Positions 1 through 13,500 of a DNA stretch of 64,000 nucleotides are shown in pieces. A program made the translations under genes and the position numbers. Each line of letters begins with the position of its first letter. The stretch's first letter is position 1. Below the pieces are notes generated by a model. That model was not told the origin of the DNA. It searched no databases and saw nothing but the letters and a program-made list of their open reading frames with translations. The stretch is from Dromaius novaehollandiae (Eukaryota > Chordata > Aves > Casuariiformes > Dromaiidae). Location of the stretch: NCBI RefSeq assembly GCF_036370855.1, contig NC_088101.1, positions 67,703,559 to 67,767,558 on the forward strand, given 5' to 3'.

Positions 1-1157
1 GAAATGATTGTGCAGCAGTAATGAAAATATTCTTTGATCCTTAAATCAGGACAAAAATCTACATGCAAATTTTTAGTGAACAAATACCAGTATTTGAATT
101 ATCACTATATAGTCACTTCTCAAATTTTAATTGAGATAGTTTTATCTTAATATTGTAGACACTTTTAAGTAAAAAACAGTTATAATTTCATGAGGCTATT
201 ACTTTACGTGTTAATGTTTAAAGGCTTATTATGTTAAAAATATTGCATGTGGACATGAGTGAGTAGTATATTTAAACAGGAATGCACATTTTTATACATA
301 TATGGACTAAAAAACAGTAAGGACAGTTTCTTGCTTAGTTTATCCTCCAGATTACTAGCAGTTTTATATATTACTGTCAAGGAATTTCACAAAGCTCTAA
401 AACAAAAAAATAAGCTAGTCTAACCTAACAGATGTGACTAATGAAATTGAAAGCACTGTGGAAATGGTAAGTTTGCTGCATGACATTTATGTTGACACTG
501 CAATCAAGTACACATTAGGAAATTCATAAATGTAATCTCCTTCTACTTAAGGGCATCTAATGGGCAGCAAATATGATAATTCTGTACAAATTAAATGGTT
601 TCCTTGTTGCTAGAAGCAGCTTTAGAATGCAAACAATGCTGAAAGTAACCATACATATGATTATCATACTCAGAATCAATGTTTTCAATTTAAATATATG
701 CCAATAAAATACCTTTTATTTTTATTCCAGTAGACCACTGTCAAGCAATATTCCTGTTTTTAATCTGGAACCCTGAATATACTTCTCAAGTGTTACTTTC
801 TTTATATGTCACAGCTTTTGTCAGTATTTTACTACTGCAAAACTGAAAGGGGAAGAATACAGCTGGCTTCGTATTTTCTGGTTCGTTATACTGAAAAGAC
901 ATGGCATAGATCCTTCAGAGTAGGAGTTTTAGAAGCCTGTCTTGCTTCATCTCTCTAAAGGTACTTGATTAATTTACAGTATTTATATTCAGAAGGAAAA
1001 ACATATGTAATGCAGCAAACACAGATGCACCTCTCAAGGGTCCCATTATACTCTGTCTACACATGAAACACAAAGGTGGCCCTTACTCTAAAGATTGTAT
1101 CATCCCAGAGAAGTACACTTTCTAGCTTTTCCGAAGAAAAACTGTTTAGTTGCATAC
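1..1157 (-). other. TBC1D19: TBC1D19 intron 13 (partial)
   Basis: AT-rich intronic sequence from the donor of exon 13 to the window edge. I see no exon, RNA gene or mobile element in it. Confidence 0.8.
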
Positions 1158-1220
1158 CTGATATAAATAATCCTCAAATACAAAATAGTAGTCATCATTG
1201 CTTGCTGTCAGCTTTACATC
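1158..1220 (-). CDS. TBC1D19: TBC1D19 coding exon 13 (last exon in window)
   Basis: 63 nt, phase 0, residues 298-318: DVKLTASNDDYYFVFEDYLY then Q, identical to human from memory. It carries the position where active TBC proteins have the arginine finger (IxxDxxR); here the residue is L301. The acceptor is TTTCAG|GAT and the donor CAG|GTATGC. The next exon (human VLLCFSRDTSVLSHF...) is not found in bases 1-1157. Confidence 0.96.
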
Positions 1221-1534
1221 CTGAAATCAAAAAACATAGTTGAAGCAGTTTGAAGCTGAAAGACATCTTTTCAGACTGTCACAGAAGAGAAAAAGTTTGG
1301 ACCCTAATGTTTTCTTCCTTCCAAAACTGGATATTCCTTCCAACAAACTGTTTCCTTACCACTTAACAGTTCAGTCCAAACAGATGTCTTACACTAGAGC
1401 TTAAGATTCAATCGTGTAGAACTGGTCTTTTGAGGATTTCACACAAGGATTGAGTTTACAATAATAAATTCACACTAATTATTCCTACACTCCTTAGAAC
1501 CAAAGCACCTAACACTTTCTTTGTTAAATATATG

Positions 1535-1576
<42 letters not shown>

Positions 1577-4500
1577 TGTGATGATTACAAAACCACTTAA
1601 TCACTGTTTAATGAATTACTTACTTTATAAATCAGGCTGTCCACTAAAAGGTCGTGCTGAATCACATTTGATTTAAGCTGTTCATAATACAAGATATCCT
1701 AAAATGAAAAATACTATTATTTTCAGTCTGAGAAAAAGATTTAAATTTATACTTAAATGAGTTATTAGTTATCCCTACTTATTTAAACTAAGGAAGTGAA
1801 CTGCTAATATAAGTCAAGAAAAATTATATATAAGAATTCAACTGAAAAGTCTACTGCATAATTGATGAAGCATCATATCACTGTTTATTCAAGTTTAATC
1901 CATAAGAAAGGCAGATATTTGAGACTTCATAAAATGACATCCCCTTCTGTTTATTCATATTTTAGAAAATTAATAAAATGAGAGTGAGGTAACTAATTCA
2001 AACAAAAGATACGTATCTTTCAATCTTTTGGTCTCCCTAGAGCCAAAATCTTTTCAATGTTCAAAATCATTATGATTTTTTTGTTACCTTCTGTTTTCAT
2101 GTACTTCTGCATTAATGGGTTCAGTCACATCTTCCAGCATTAGTTTCTGTCAGAATTCACAATCTAATCTAGTATGAATCTCTAGATAGTTTAAACTTAT
2201 AAAACGTCAAAATGATAAAAATATCAAAGATCACGTGAAAGAAGTCAGATACTTCTAAAAACTTCAATTATTTCCTGAATGTCTACAGAACATGCATTAA
2301 GGTGAAACAGCAGGAAAGCAAGAGCAAGAAACACTTCTCTGCTTTTGCTTATTATATCCCTTTCTTTTTAGAAAGAGACTTGCAAGGGAAAAAAATTAAA
2401 TGTCATACTGTCATCCTGCAATCCCTAAATCCCCAAATACCTCTCTGCTATTATGCCTACAAATGAATACTACAGTTTCAAATTGTTTTAGATGGATTTG
2501 GGATGATTCATAAATTAGATCAGCAATCCCAAAGGTCCTTCCCACTTCGTGAAACTATTTTGATTTCAGTATGTCTCTACAGACACCAGAAAACCGCCTG
2601 TATATTAGAAGATTTAGATAATATTTGTGGCTGATTTCTTTTCAAAAGAGGTAAGTTTGGAGTAAGGATTTAAAGAGCAAACGGGAAGTAAGATGAAATT
2701 GGGGGAGCATTACAATGACAGAGAACAGAGGAAAGTAGGGAGAAGGCTAGGGGAAATTCTAACTGTTCTTTGTACTAATCCAGTATTGAAGCGTGGTAAC
2801 TGGTATACGTTTAGGAACCTACTATAGTTAACACAATTTTTAGACTGTTAATTTGAAATGATGACAAATACTGTATTCTTTAAGTACAGATAACTACCAT
2901 GAGGCACTTTTTTTCCATTTTCTTTCTGAGAAAAAATAAAGGTTGTATAAATAATACACTATTTCTTTACAAAGGATCAGACATAAATATCAATGTAAAT
3001 TAATTGCAACATATGTGTAGCACTCTGTTCTTAAAAAGAACTATGGAGAACTATTCTAATATTCAAGTCACAATTTCAAAGTATCAATAATTTAGTCTAT
3101 TTAAGTGCAATGCTGCCAAACAAACAATTTCTAAAGGTGGTTTTTGTTTTTTTTTTTTTTTTTTTGCCATGTCAGATAACTATACTTATTATGACAGAAG
3201 GAGCTAATAAACTTCATTTTTGTGCTGGGCAGCAGATGGCATGATGAATTGTTTCTGCTGTATAGGCAGGTGAGATACTCCTCCATTCCCAACTGCACAA
3301 ACACTAGTGTAGCTGACACAGTCCTTCACAAAGTATACAATCAAGGTAGCATGTGAATCCTTTGACATTTTACTTACCAATTTCTCACATACACAAAACA
3401 AAACAAGCAAAACAGTTTTAACCATGAGAAAACAGAACTGAGAAAACACTGAGATACCATGGGGAGAGGGTTGCTTTTCAGTGACAATTTCTCTTTAAAA
3501 TCTAACAGGATTCCAAAATAGGGATCTGGGGGCAGCCACGAGCCTCCAGACTCCTGGGGATTCACTCCAGTAGTGGCATATTACAACAAAGTTTGCTCTC
3601 ATGCTACAAAGATAAGACACAGCAAGGCGGCTTTTGTAGCAAGGAGTTTGCAGTCAAACAGAACCAGAAAAAGCAGAATAGAAGCATTATCATCTGCAGT
3701 TTTACAGACCAAAAAGATGAGACACAAAAGCCTAAGTTACTGACCAATAATCGTACAAGAAACTTATCACAGAGCTAGTCACTGAAATTGGATCAACCAA
3801 TTCTTTGTCTATAATTTTCACCAAAAAATATCTTCTCTCTGAGCTACAAGAAACATGTTCTCAAGAAAAGAGAAATCCTAGGTATTATGACACCCAGAGC
3901 CAAGATAAATTCCTTCTCAATCTTATCATTAACAGTCTGTGTAATTACGGGCCAGTCATTTAGACTTGGATCCAGTAAGACTGCTTACACACTGCAAGAG
4001 TAAGGCAGCTCAGAAATCCAACAAAAAATATGCCAAGAATGGTGCTACTCTGTGACAATCTGCAGGAAGCTCCCCCAAAAGGTACATCTTGAACCACTTC
4101 CAGAGTTTAAAGGCGTCTGTCCGATGGGACTCCAAAGCTCAGGAAACTCCCATGAACAGAGCTCCCCATCCTTTCTGGAGAAGTTTTGGTCAAGTTCAGA
4201 ATCAAAACTCTAGACATACTATCTCACTTTAAATATCTATAATATAAATATCAGCTTCTGAATGAGTCACTTGTCTTCCCTTTATGGCCAATGAAGAAAA
4301 ATAAGCACTTATGTAGCGCTATTTATCTAACTTAGGACGGTATGAATCATACTTCAGCAGTGCCTATCTCATTTTGCTGACTATGAAGTTACTGTGGAAT
4401 TCTGAATCCCATTCTCAGGGAAATGTAAAGTCAAAGAGAGAAGTATCTGAAATTACTGCCCTCAAAAGCTCAACAGCAGATGAGTGGGGCTTTTACTTTG

Positions 4501-7500
4501 CAAACTCAGATTCTGAAAATCTCACTTCCACCCGTATCATTTTCCAGATATATCTGCTAATCTTTTTGCCTTGGCTGCCCATTTGTGAGGCAGGAAGAAT
4601 AAGGATTGTTTACTGCACACAGATCTGTGAAGCTTAATTAATTTACGATCATATCTCAATCTGAACTCTTAAGTTGCTACCTATATGTAAATAATACTCT
4701 GTATTTAAATTGCTTAAATTTAACCACACTTGAAAGCCAATACCATAGTATTTTCAGTTTCCTACTATAAGAAAGACCTATCCCTTAGTTTTTCGTGTTA
4801 TCTGCAATTCAGAAGGCCAGGCAAGTTTGTAGTTTTTGGTGACTTCATGCAATACAGCATTTTAATTCTTATCTTAAAAATAGTGTTGTTAGGAATTGCT
4901 GAATTTTATCAAGAAGTTAACAATCCAGCATCACCTTTACACCTTTAATTTGTACCTCCAGAAAATAGAAAGCTATTTATTCAAAGTGTCTTTTCTGTTT
5001 ATCTGTGGCTACCTAACTAGCAAACGTACTGCTGTGCTACAAGGCCAGATTTAGCCTAGCATGAGTGGGGGCAGTGGCTCCTGCCTCCTCGCCCTTACAG
5101 CCACATGGAAGAAGCAGGTCTGCAGCCCTGAGGTGCCCAGTACTGTGGGCCACCATAGCGCTGCAAAGTGTTAAGCACCTCTCTGAAATACAGCGGCTGG
5201 GAATGAGGAGCAAAACTACTGACACAGGCTGTGCCCTTCTTCTGAGAGCACCAGTGGTGACCGCGGCATGGCAGGTGGAGGCTACTGCTCCCTTTAGCCT
5301 CTGATAAAGCCATGCCTATGTCAGTCTGGGACATCAAACTGAGCACTCAATCAGTGAAGTCTGATCAGTGAAGAAGCAATGATGTTTCTGAAGAGAGAAG
5401 GTAACTGTGTAAATACTGTTTCAGTGCACAGCATAATGGAAGCTGGACCAGTTGTCATGAGAAAGACATTAGACAGCACACTGATCATCATGCTGCTGCT
5501 TTCCAAGTAGTTTGTTCTTCTTTTAACTAGAAGAAGGCAAGAAGACAGCAGGGATATTAAGAATCATTTCACATCAACAGCCTATAGTTGCTCCTACAAA
5601 ATTTACCCCAGCTGCGACAGAACGCAGATGAGACATCAGCAATTCCCACAGATAATGACTGGTGAAGAAAAAGGACAAAACCAGGATGTCCACCTTTCTA
5701 AATGTCTTCCCACCCATGCTGCAAATTTGCTCCTCCCGTGCTGCCTTGATACCAGTTTCTTGTTCAAAACAGTTTAAATGGTACTAAATAGAGCAACTAC
5801 CAATCTTTTCTAACATGAGAAAGAGATTCTGATACCTAAGAGTTTCCTGTTCTCATTCTCTCATTTTTTAATCTCTTAAAACTCTCTTGAATAGTTGTGA
5901 GAGGCTGTGGGGAGACAAGGGAAGAAAGTGGTAGGAAGGGAAGGAGTAATCTTTCACTAGACACATGTAGAGCACACCTTCAATTAATATGCAGAAATAA
6001 GTTTTCTTCTTACAATACTCCCAGCTGAAGTCACAGTTTGGCTCCAAACCAACATATCACTGGTCCAGTGCTTTTTACTAAACATTTACTTTCCTGAATT
6101 AGCAAGCAATTCAGCTATATTTTACATAAGTTTATGAGCATACACAGATTTTCCTGTTACAGGCATTAAAAATATTATAAACTGCAACAAAAAAGTAACC
6201 ATTTATACAGTCCATTCAACTCCCTAGCCAGAACAGTTTGATAATAAGATGAATTACTACTGCTTTATTCACCCTTTAGAATAGACTTCAGTGATGTGAT
6301 TTGCAAGGACTTTCTGAGTTTACTGTAAGTATGAAGAACAGATTTCTGCACAAGAAAAAAATAAGCTTCATAAAGGATGCCATCCTGTACTGACACCATG
6401 AATTTAGAGTACTAATTTCAGTGCAGTTCTGTTAATGGCACCACATTGAACCATGACTGGAATGTTATTTACTTACTTTATTAAAACATTTATTAGCTTC
6501 ATATGCCTTAATTCAACTATATTATTAAATGTAAAGAATCATGTTGATTGCAATTATGTATAAATTATGATTCAGTCTAGCCAGTGAACAGTAACTTCTG
6601 CAGAAGAAAAGTGGAAAACCGATGAAAGAAAATAAAATGGAACAGGTTTCATCAAAACAGAGTACTTGCTATTTGTTAGTCCAGAATGACACATGAATTT
6701 AAAACATTTTGCAGCATTTCCTTTTGTTTTACTGAAGAGCTCAATAAAGCTGAAGTGTAGAACATTTCCATTTCCCACCCCTCATATATGTGCACTGATT
6801 TTAGAAAAAATTCTCCTTACTAGAATACAGGACAAGTACTGCTGGCATTTACAAAACCAAAATCTCACCGTTTTGATCAGATCCAACCTTTCTCATTTGC
6901 TTGCCAAATCTTAATTAATCTAATCTGATTTGTAAACTTTTTAAAAACGTGCTGCATTTTTAGGTACTCCATAGCTTTTCTTAACAATAATATACATATT
7001 TTCTGTATTGCACCTTCAAGCCTACTCATCTTTGCAAGCTGAAAGAAACAAAGTGCATTTCAGGTTTGCAGTGGCCAACCTTCTTGACCCTAACAAGCCA
7101 CATGCCACACTGGCCCCCCAAAAACTCATATCCTTTCTACCAGAGAGCTTAGGGAATGAGGAGCTCTGAAAGCAGTTCACAGGCAGGAGAGAATGATGTC
7201 TTCCAAGAGTATCCAGGGTACCCAGCAAAGTTAACTTCAGCAGAATCTGCTTATTCACTCGCTTTGAAATCAAGGTTTGGATTACTCAGTGGTCTCTGCA
7301 CGAAAAGAGTCCACCTGTCTGCCATGAAATCCCTGGCACAGGAGCCGTGTTATCACTGCTGAATTGTTGGCAGCCCATGATTCATTTGTTGGTTACCCTA
7401 GTCATTTTATTGCAATACTTGTAATTGCCTCTCAAATCTAACATGAGAAAGGGGCAGGTGAAGCATGGAACTAAGAATATGGAGAAGAAAGATTGAGACT

Positions 7501-10500
7501 GGGCATCTAGAAAGGAGACATTAACATCTGTGGGATAAACAAGGAAGATCAGAATTAATTAAGCAAGCAGGAAGTTTTGGAATAGGAGGACCACAAACAA
7601 GCATAAAGAAAGAAAACAAGAAGATTACATACAGAAATAATGGACAAGAGAGTTGAAGATATTCCCTCTTGGGGAATCCTGGAATAGGAACAAAGCTTGT
7701 TCTCCTTTTAGCAAACACCTGGGCAATTTACTTGTGAAGAGCATCCTTTTCCAGTCGAAGATGCTGACAGTGCACTACTGCTACTGATGTCTCTGCTGTT
7801 TGAGTGGTAGAGGTCTGGTTGGGATATCTTAGCCTACTGATCCTAGTCCTAACTACCCTACTGGTTAGGCACACAGTTGCATAATGCCATGTTATGAAAT
7901 TACCACCTAACCAACTTATCATATTTTTAAACCTAGGAAATCACAGTCAACAAAAGCTATAGTAAAGCAAGGTATTCCTAATTTCTGTGTGCTGGAATTT
8001 TCAGAATTAAGATTGCTTTTCAACCCATTAACCCAACATCACAGGAAGAAAAAAATAGCCTATTAGATAATCAATAATGTGTTTTCTAAGCACTGTCTGA
8101 ACAGCATGCAATGAATAAACTGTGGGGTAATACGCTGAATAGAAAGCATAAAAAGAACACTGAACAGATTCTCTGTAAGTGTGTGCTTTCCATTTTGTGC
8201 AATGAATGAGGCAGATGTCCCAGAGGAAAAAATGTGATTGCATGATTCAAGATCATACTATAAAATATATACAAAAGAAATCAAATTGTTTGCACAGACA
8301 GTATTAACTGTGACACTGTCTAGCTTTTAAATGTTTGACTTTTCAAGCTTAAAAATGTTCTAACATTGTTTCCTTGAAATGTACCATTATATATGAAGAC
8401 TAATAAACAATTCATTGCTAGGCGGTGTGTTTACCCATTTTTAAATAATTCTGGATATAGAGTTTAGAGTTTATCATTTTAACCATTATGAAGCTATATT
8501 ACTAGAATCATCCCTTACTTTGCTGTATATTAGCTTTACACTCAAGCTGAGCTTTATTGAATAAAATTTCCCAAATAACAACATTTTGATGCTAACACAC
8601 ACAATGCCACCCATACCAAACACTCATAACTTTTTACACTAAAGAAAGGAAATATATGTTCCTATTAGTTATTCTTTCGTACAGCTGTAAATGTAATAGA
8701 TCCTAAACTGCAAATCAAAAATATTACAGCAAAAAAAATCTGTGCAACCATACAGTTCAGCTCTAGCAGACTGCATGCAGAGAAAAAGTATAGGAGAGCT
8801 AGAGAAAAAATGTTAAATAAATCAATAAAGTCTATATGAAATACCATAGCCCACAAAACACTTACATGTGTCTAAAAATTGCACTCCTATACTTTACAAA
8901 AATGAAGCAGGATATTTAGTATTTGCAAGAAGGTCTCAGGGTGTTAACATTCTGCTGTAGTTAGACCTTTAATTCTGTGAAACACTAAAAAATGCAATGC
9001 TTAAAATAAACTACGGACATTCAGCTTATAATACAGCTATAATAACCCATATGCTATCCTACATGATCTATGGACAGCCTGCTACATTTCTCAGCCAGAA
9101 AGCCTATTCCTTTAGTGCATTCGTAGTGTTAGTACTCAAAGTCCATAATACAACCATAACGTAGAGTCCAGGATAACAAATACTATATTGTAGTATGCAA
9201 AAACAGTCTTGGAAAATAAAAGGTTCAGATACCTGCCACATTTGAAATTATTAAATTTCAGTCTAGCATACTAGAAAAACATTCATACGCACCTACAGGT
9301 TAGATGAGCCACGCCAACTTAATAAATCTCATCCACAGACTTGATCATTTCTGGGTTTTTTGGGGGAGGAGGCCTGTTTTTCTTCTGTTTTCCACTTTGT
9401 GCAGAACAGTTCTGTTGCACTTTATTGCGACAATCACAAGGTGGTGACAAACTTGCAGTTCTGCATCATTTCATCCATCCTCATTCATCGCTTTTCTTTG
9501 AGGATATCATTTACCATTTACTAGCCACTTAATTCTCATCTTTTTAGAGTTCTTCCACTATGACCACAATATTGTCTCTCAAATAACTTCCTGCATACAG
9601 CCTACTAAGCTCAATCTCAAGGCTCCAAACCCTGCTATGTGTCTCCTAATGGCCAAAAACTACTGTACTAAATCTGAGAATATTGTATACATATATAGTT
9701 TATTTTTCTTCTTCCTCTACAGACTATGAGCATTCTTGGCTACATGTGTAGAAAGTTATCACAAGGTAAAATATGATGTTAGCTAGAGTCTGTTAGCTAC
9801 TTTGCCATAAATGTTCACATGCATCCTTGCAATAAATTAGGGTTGAATTAGCATTTACTATAGAGTAAGAATACGTACATAAGCAGCTATGACGGATCAG
9901 CTAATGAACTGTTCTCTAGCTTACCCAACAGTAAATTAAGTTACTACCCTCACAGCAGAGACTAATCTTTTGAGAATGTCTGAAATCTTCACACTTAATG
10001 CATACCATAAAACAAGCATTAAAAACAACTATAAACTGAACTTTTAAAGGAAGTAACAGTATGGCTGACAAATATATTAACAGATGAACGTAACTTCTTG
10101 TTCCCCTTAGAAAAGGAGACTGTTGAAAGTTGTCCATGTGAATTTCAGGAACTGGGATTTTACTAAATCTATTTTCATAAGAGCTTCATGCTTTACATCA
10201 ATATAAAATGAAAATTTTTTTTAATTTTTCTGATTATTGTCTTGACTTTGAGTCATCAAAAAAGAATACCTGACCTTTATATTCAATTTTTTCACTTTCC
10301 ACATTAGGTCAAAAATGCTCTTAGGACTTGTAACATTTAACAAAATATAAACAGATACTGTGAAAACAACAAAATTAATTCCACACCCCTAATCTTCTTG
10401 CTGTCATAAAGAGAAACACTTCTAAAATTCACGATGTCACCAATAATTTAAAAGAATTTAAAATAATTGAGAAGAATTTTAATCAAGCATTGAGCATCTC

Positions 10501-13500
10501 AGGTAAGATTTATAATATTTCATTATTATTTCAACAACTCCTCCTCCTACAGAGAATTCAATCTATTATTTACTATAAACAAAAGCCCACTCCGTTACTT
10601 CAAGAAGGAATAAGCTAGGTAATCTAGACCAAGTAACTTTTATCAAAGACTTCTCTTAGTATGACTGCTCTTTAGGTAAGCTGCCAATGAACAGGATTAA
10701 CATTTCTTTTAAGGATAAGAACTTATTGCTGTAATATGGATTTATCAATAAATGCATCAGTATTACAAGAAAATGACTACTTCCCCAAAGACACAGAATA
10801 CTATAAAATTTTTACATTTATGTGCAAATGTATGCATGTTATTTCTTATTGCAATAAAAGCCTCATATTAAAGTACTCACAATCCTGCAAGGATTCAAAT
10901 AGGGATTTAACTTTCTATGGTACGAACATAGTAGATATATTGACTATAGCATGGCTTTTCATACTGCAAAAGATATCAGTGTTGAGGACTTTAGAAAAAT
11001 CTAAGATACTATCAAAAAATGCTGCTGTACAAAGGGCTATGAAAATGGTCCACATCTAACTAGTTTCTATTTATGTCTTTTTAATCATACATTTGTAGAG
11101 TATATACATTAATACAAAAATCAATGTACAAGATATGTATATGCATATGATGACAGGTTGGAATAAGCAGGAAAGTTATAGCAAGTCTTGTTACAAAACT
11201 TAGCAAAGATAAGACAGGTTCAATCCTCCTTCCAGGCCTTTTTTCCTGTCCCCTTCTGAAAAAGTCAGTATCACAAAAGAAAGTATTAGGAGCTACTTGG
11301 CTGATTAGATCAAGTTAGTAGCTTTGTTCTACAGTACTTTGTTCATGTATCTGTTTAAAAATTAGGGAAGAGCCTAAAAGACTTCAGCATAGCATTGAGA
11401 TCTTTTTTTACACATGTGCATGTGTGCCTGTATTTCTTGTAAAATGTATATCAGTTACTGTGACAACTCAGTAGGGTATTTCTATTATGGAAAAAGATCA
11501 CTAGAAAAGATGTGTTTGTATGTCTCTGCTTTCACTTAGCCTTTATATTTTAATCTCACTTTGCTCCTTACCTCTGGCTGATTAGAAATGTTCAGAATGA
11601 GGGCCCACAGATCAGCTCGGAGCGCTGTCGGACATCCCTGGCGAACATACTGCTGAGCCGCAGCACTATCTTGCTCTGCTAAAACTGTAAGAAACAGCAG
11701 GTAATGAACTGATGCCATTTAATACTACCAAAGTTCATCAAATTATCAAGTTGTTTAATTCTTAACTTTATATTCTTTTTAAAACGTTCTGCAAATTGAG
11801 ATACCCTCCATAGCCTATGCCAAATCTGTACCAAAAGTACCTCTACTCTGTTCTAAACCAGAAAAAAAAATTCTGCAACCAACATTTCCATTTTTTTCAA
11901 ATGCATATTTATCTGCTAGAATAGTGTAAAAAAAAATTAGAGGAACAAAACCCATATTATTAACAAATAACCTATTTCACTGGAATTTGATGCGCTCCTT
12001 TAATTCTGTTTTTCCAAACCCAGATTAGTTTATTACAGTTTTATGTGCAAACAATGGTTTGGCAAGGCTTATTTTAGGCAGTGTTTGTTATACTGAGAGA
12101 ATTCAAACATTTATTTAACAAATAAAACATATCCATGCAGGCATCAAGAAAGCAAGAGACAAAGATTAGTAGTTTACCTATTTGATGGATACTTGCAGTA
12201 CAGTTTAGCCCTACATACCCGTAAGGCAACAGTTCAGGAACAGGGCATACAATCTGGTTTACTCTGCTGTAAGCATTAGCTAATGAGATAATATCTAAAA
12301 AGACCTAGGTTCCACAAGGTAGTTTTGAAGTAGCTCCCTACGAAACAAGGCAATTGATGCCAACAAGCAAGGCTGTACTACCTTCTGTCATAAAAACACA
12401 GTACATACCTTTTATAGACAGGCAGCAAGTGGAGTAAGTACAGCCACAACACACTCCTTTGTTTTATAACTATGATGACCTGAACATAGCTTCTACTGGT
12501 ACTACCTATATAATGTGTATATTTTTTTCCAGAGTGGTCTCTCATTTTAAATAGGAGATCGCCACTTAATTTTTTTGTGCCTCCCCCATTTTCACGTTAA
12601 CTATCTGAAGAGCTTCACTGATCACTGTGGCAAGAAATTTCCATTTTGGAGTGTACGGTCATGTTCTCCCATTCTTGGTGTACATACTCTGGAGGTTAAA
12701 GATTTTCTTTTTCCTCAGGTTTTGTTTTTCCTTCAGGCAGATATAAACCTAATGCTCTGCTGTTGCTCGGTTTGCCTAGAGGGGTCATTGCTGGGAAGTT
12801 TTAGGCTCCTCTGTTATAACGGCCTCATCTTGAATTCAATAATGTGCGTATCTTAAAACAGATTATTTCATTCCCTACTTAAATCTATAAAGTTACAAGG
12901 CAGGCATCTTTGCGTATTCTAGTCTAGTAAAAGCGTTGCCATTGACGTTAGGTAATCAACTGTACCCTCACGCCTGGATCAGGAAACAGAAGATGAGGGA
13001 TGGAAGAAAGACCACAGAAACAAAAATAAGAAAGAAAGGTCACTGCCCTGTTAGCACAATAACACAAGGGGATGAAGGACTTTTGGGAAGCTATCAACCT
13101 TTTTCTTTCTTGATAGTGATGATGTTTAGCAGGAATCAGAGAAGACAGTAAGAAGCAAATATTGATAGCTTTCAAACATACTTTGTATGTTTCCCCTATG
13201 AGCAAACTTGGGCTAATGAATGATTATTTCTTTTTTCTTTCACAGATAAATTTCTCAGCCTACAGGAAAAACAGGAATTTGTTTAGAAAAAGCTGTGTAC
13301 AGAGACAAATGAGTGAATTTTCCATAGTGGCTAAGTACTGCAACGCTTATCAAGCTCTGCACTTGCACATAACCATCAAAAAGAATCTGTTCTGATGCAC
13401 AGGTGTAAAACCCATTACACTAATGAGAATTGTGTGTGCAGAGAAGGGAGTACAGAGTCTTTTGATTTTAAAATAAAATTCAGTAATGGCATAGGTTAAG

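Noticed and set aside
3147..3165. Poly-T run as the tail of a retroposed gene
   Set aside because: No recognisable reverse-transcribed gene adjoins it and no flanking duplication was seen.
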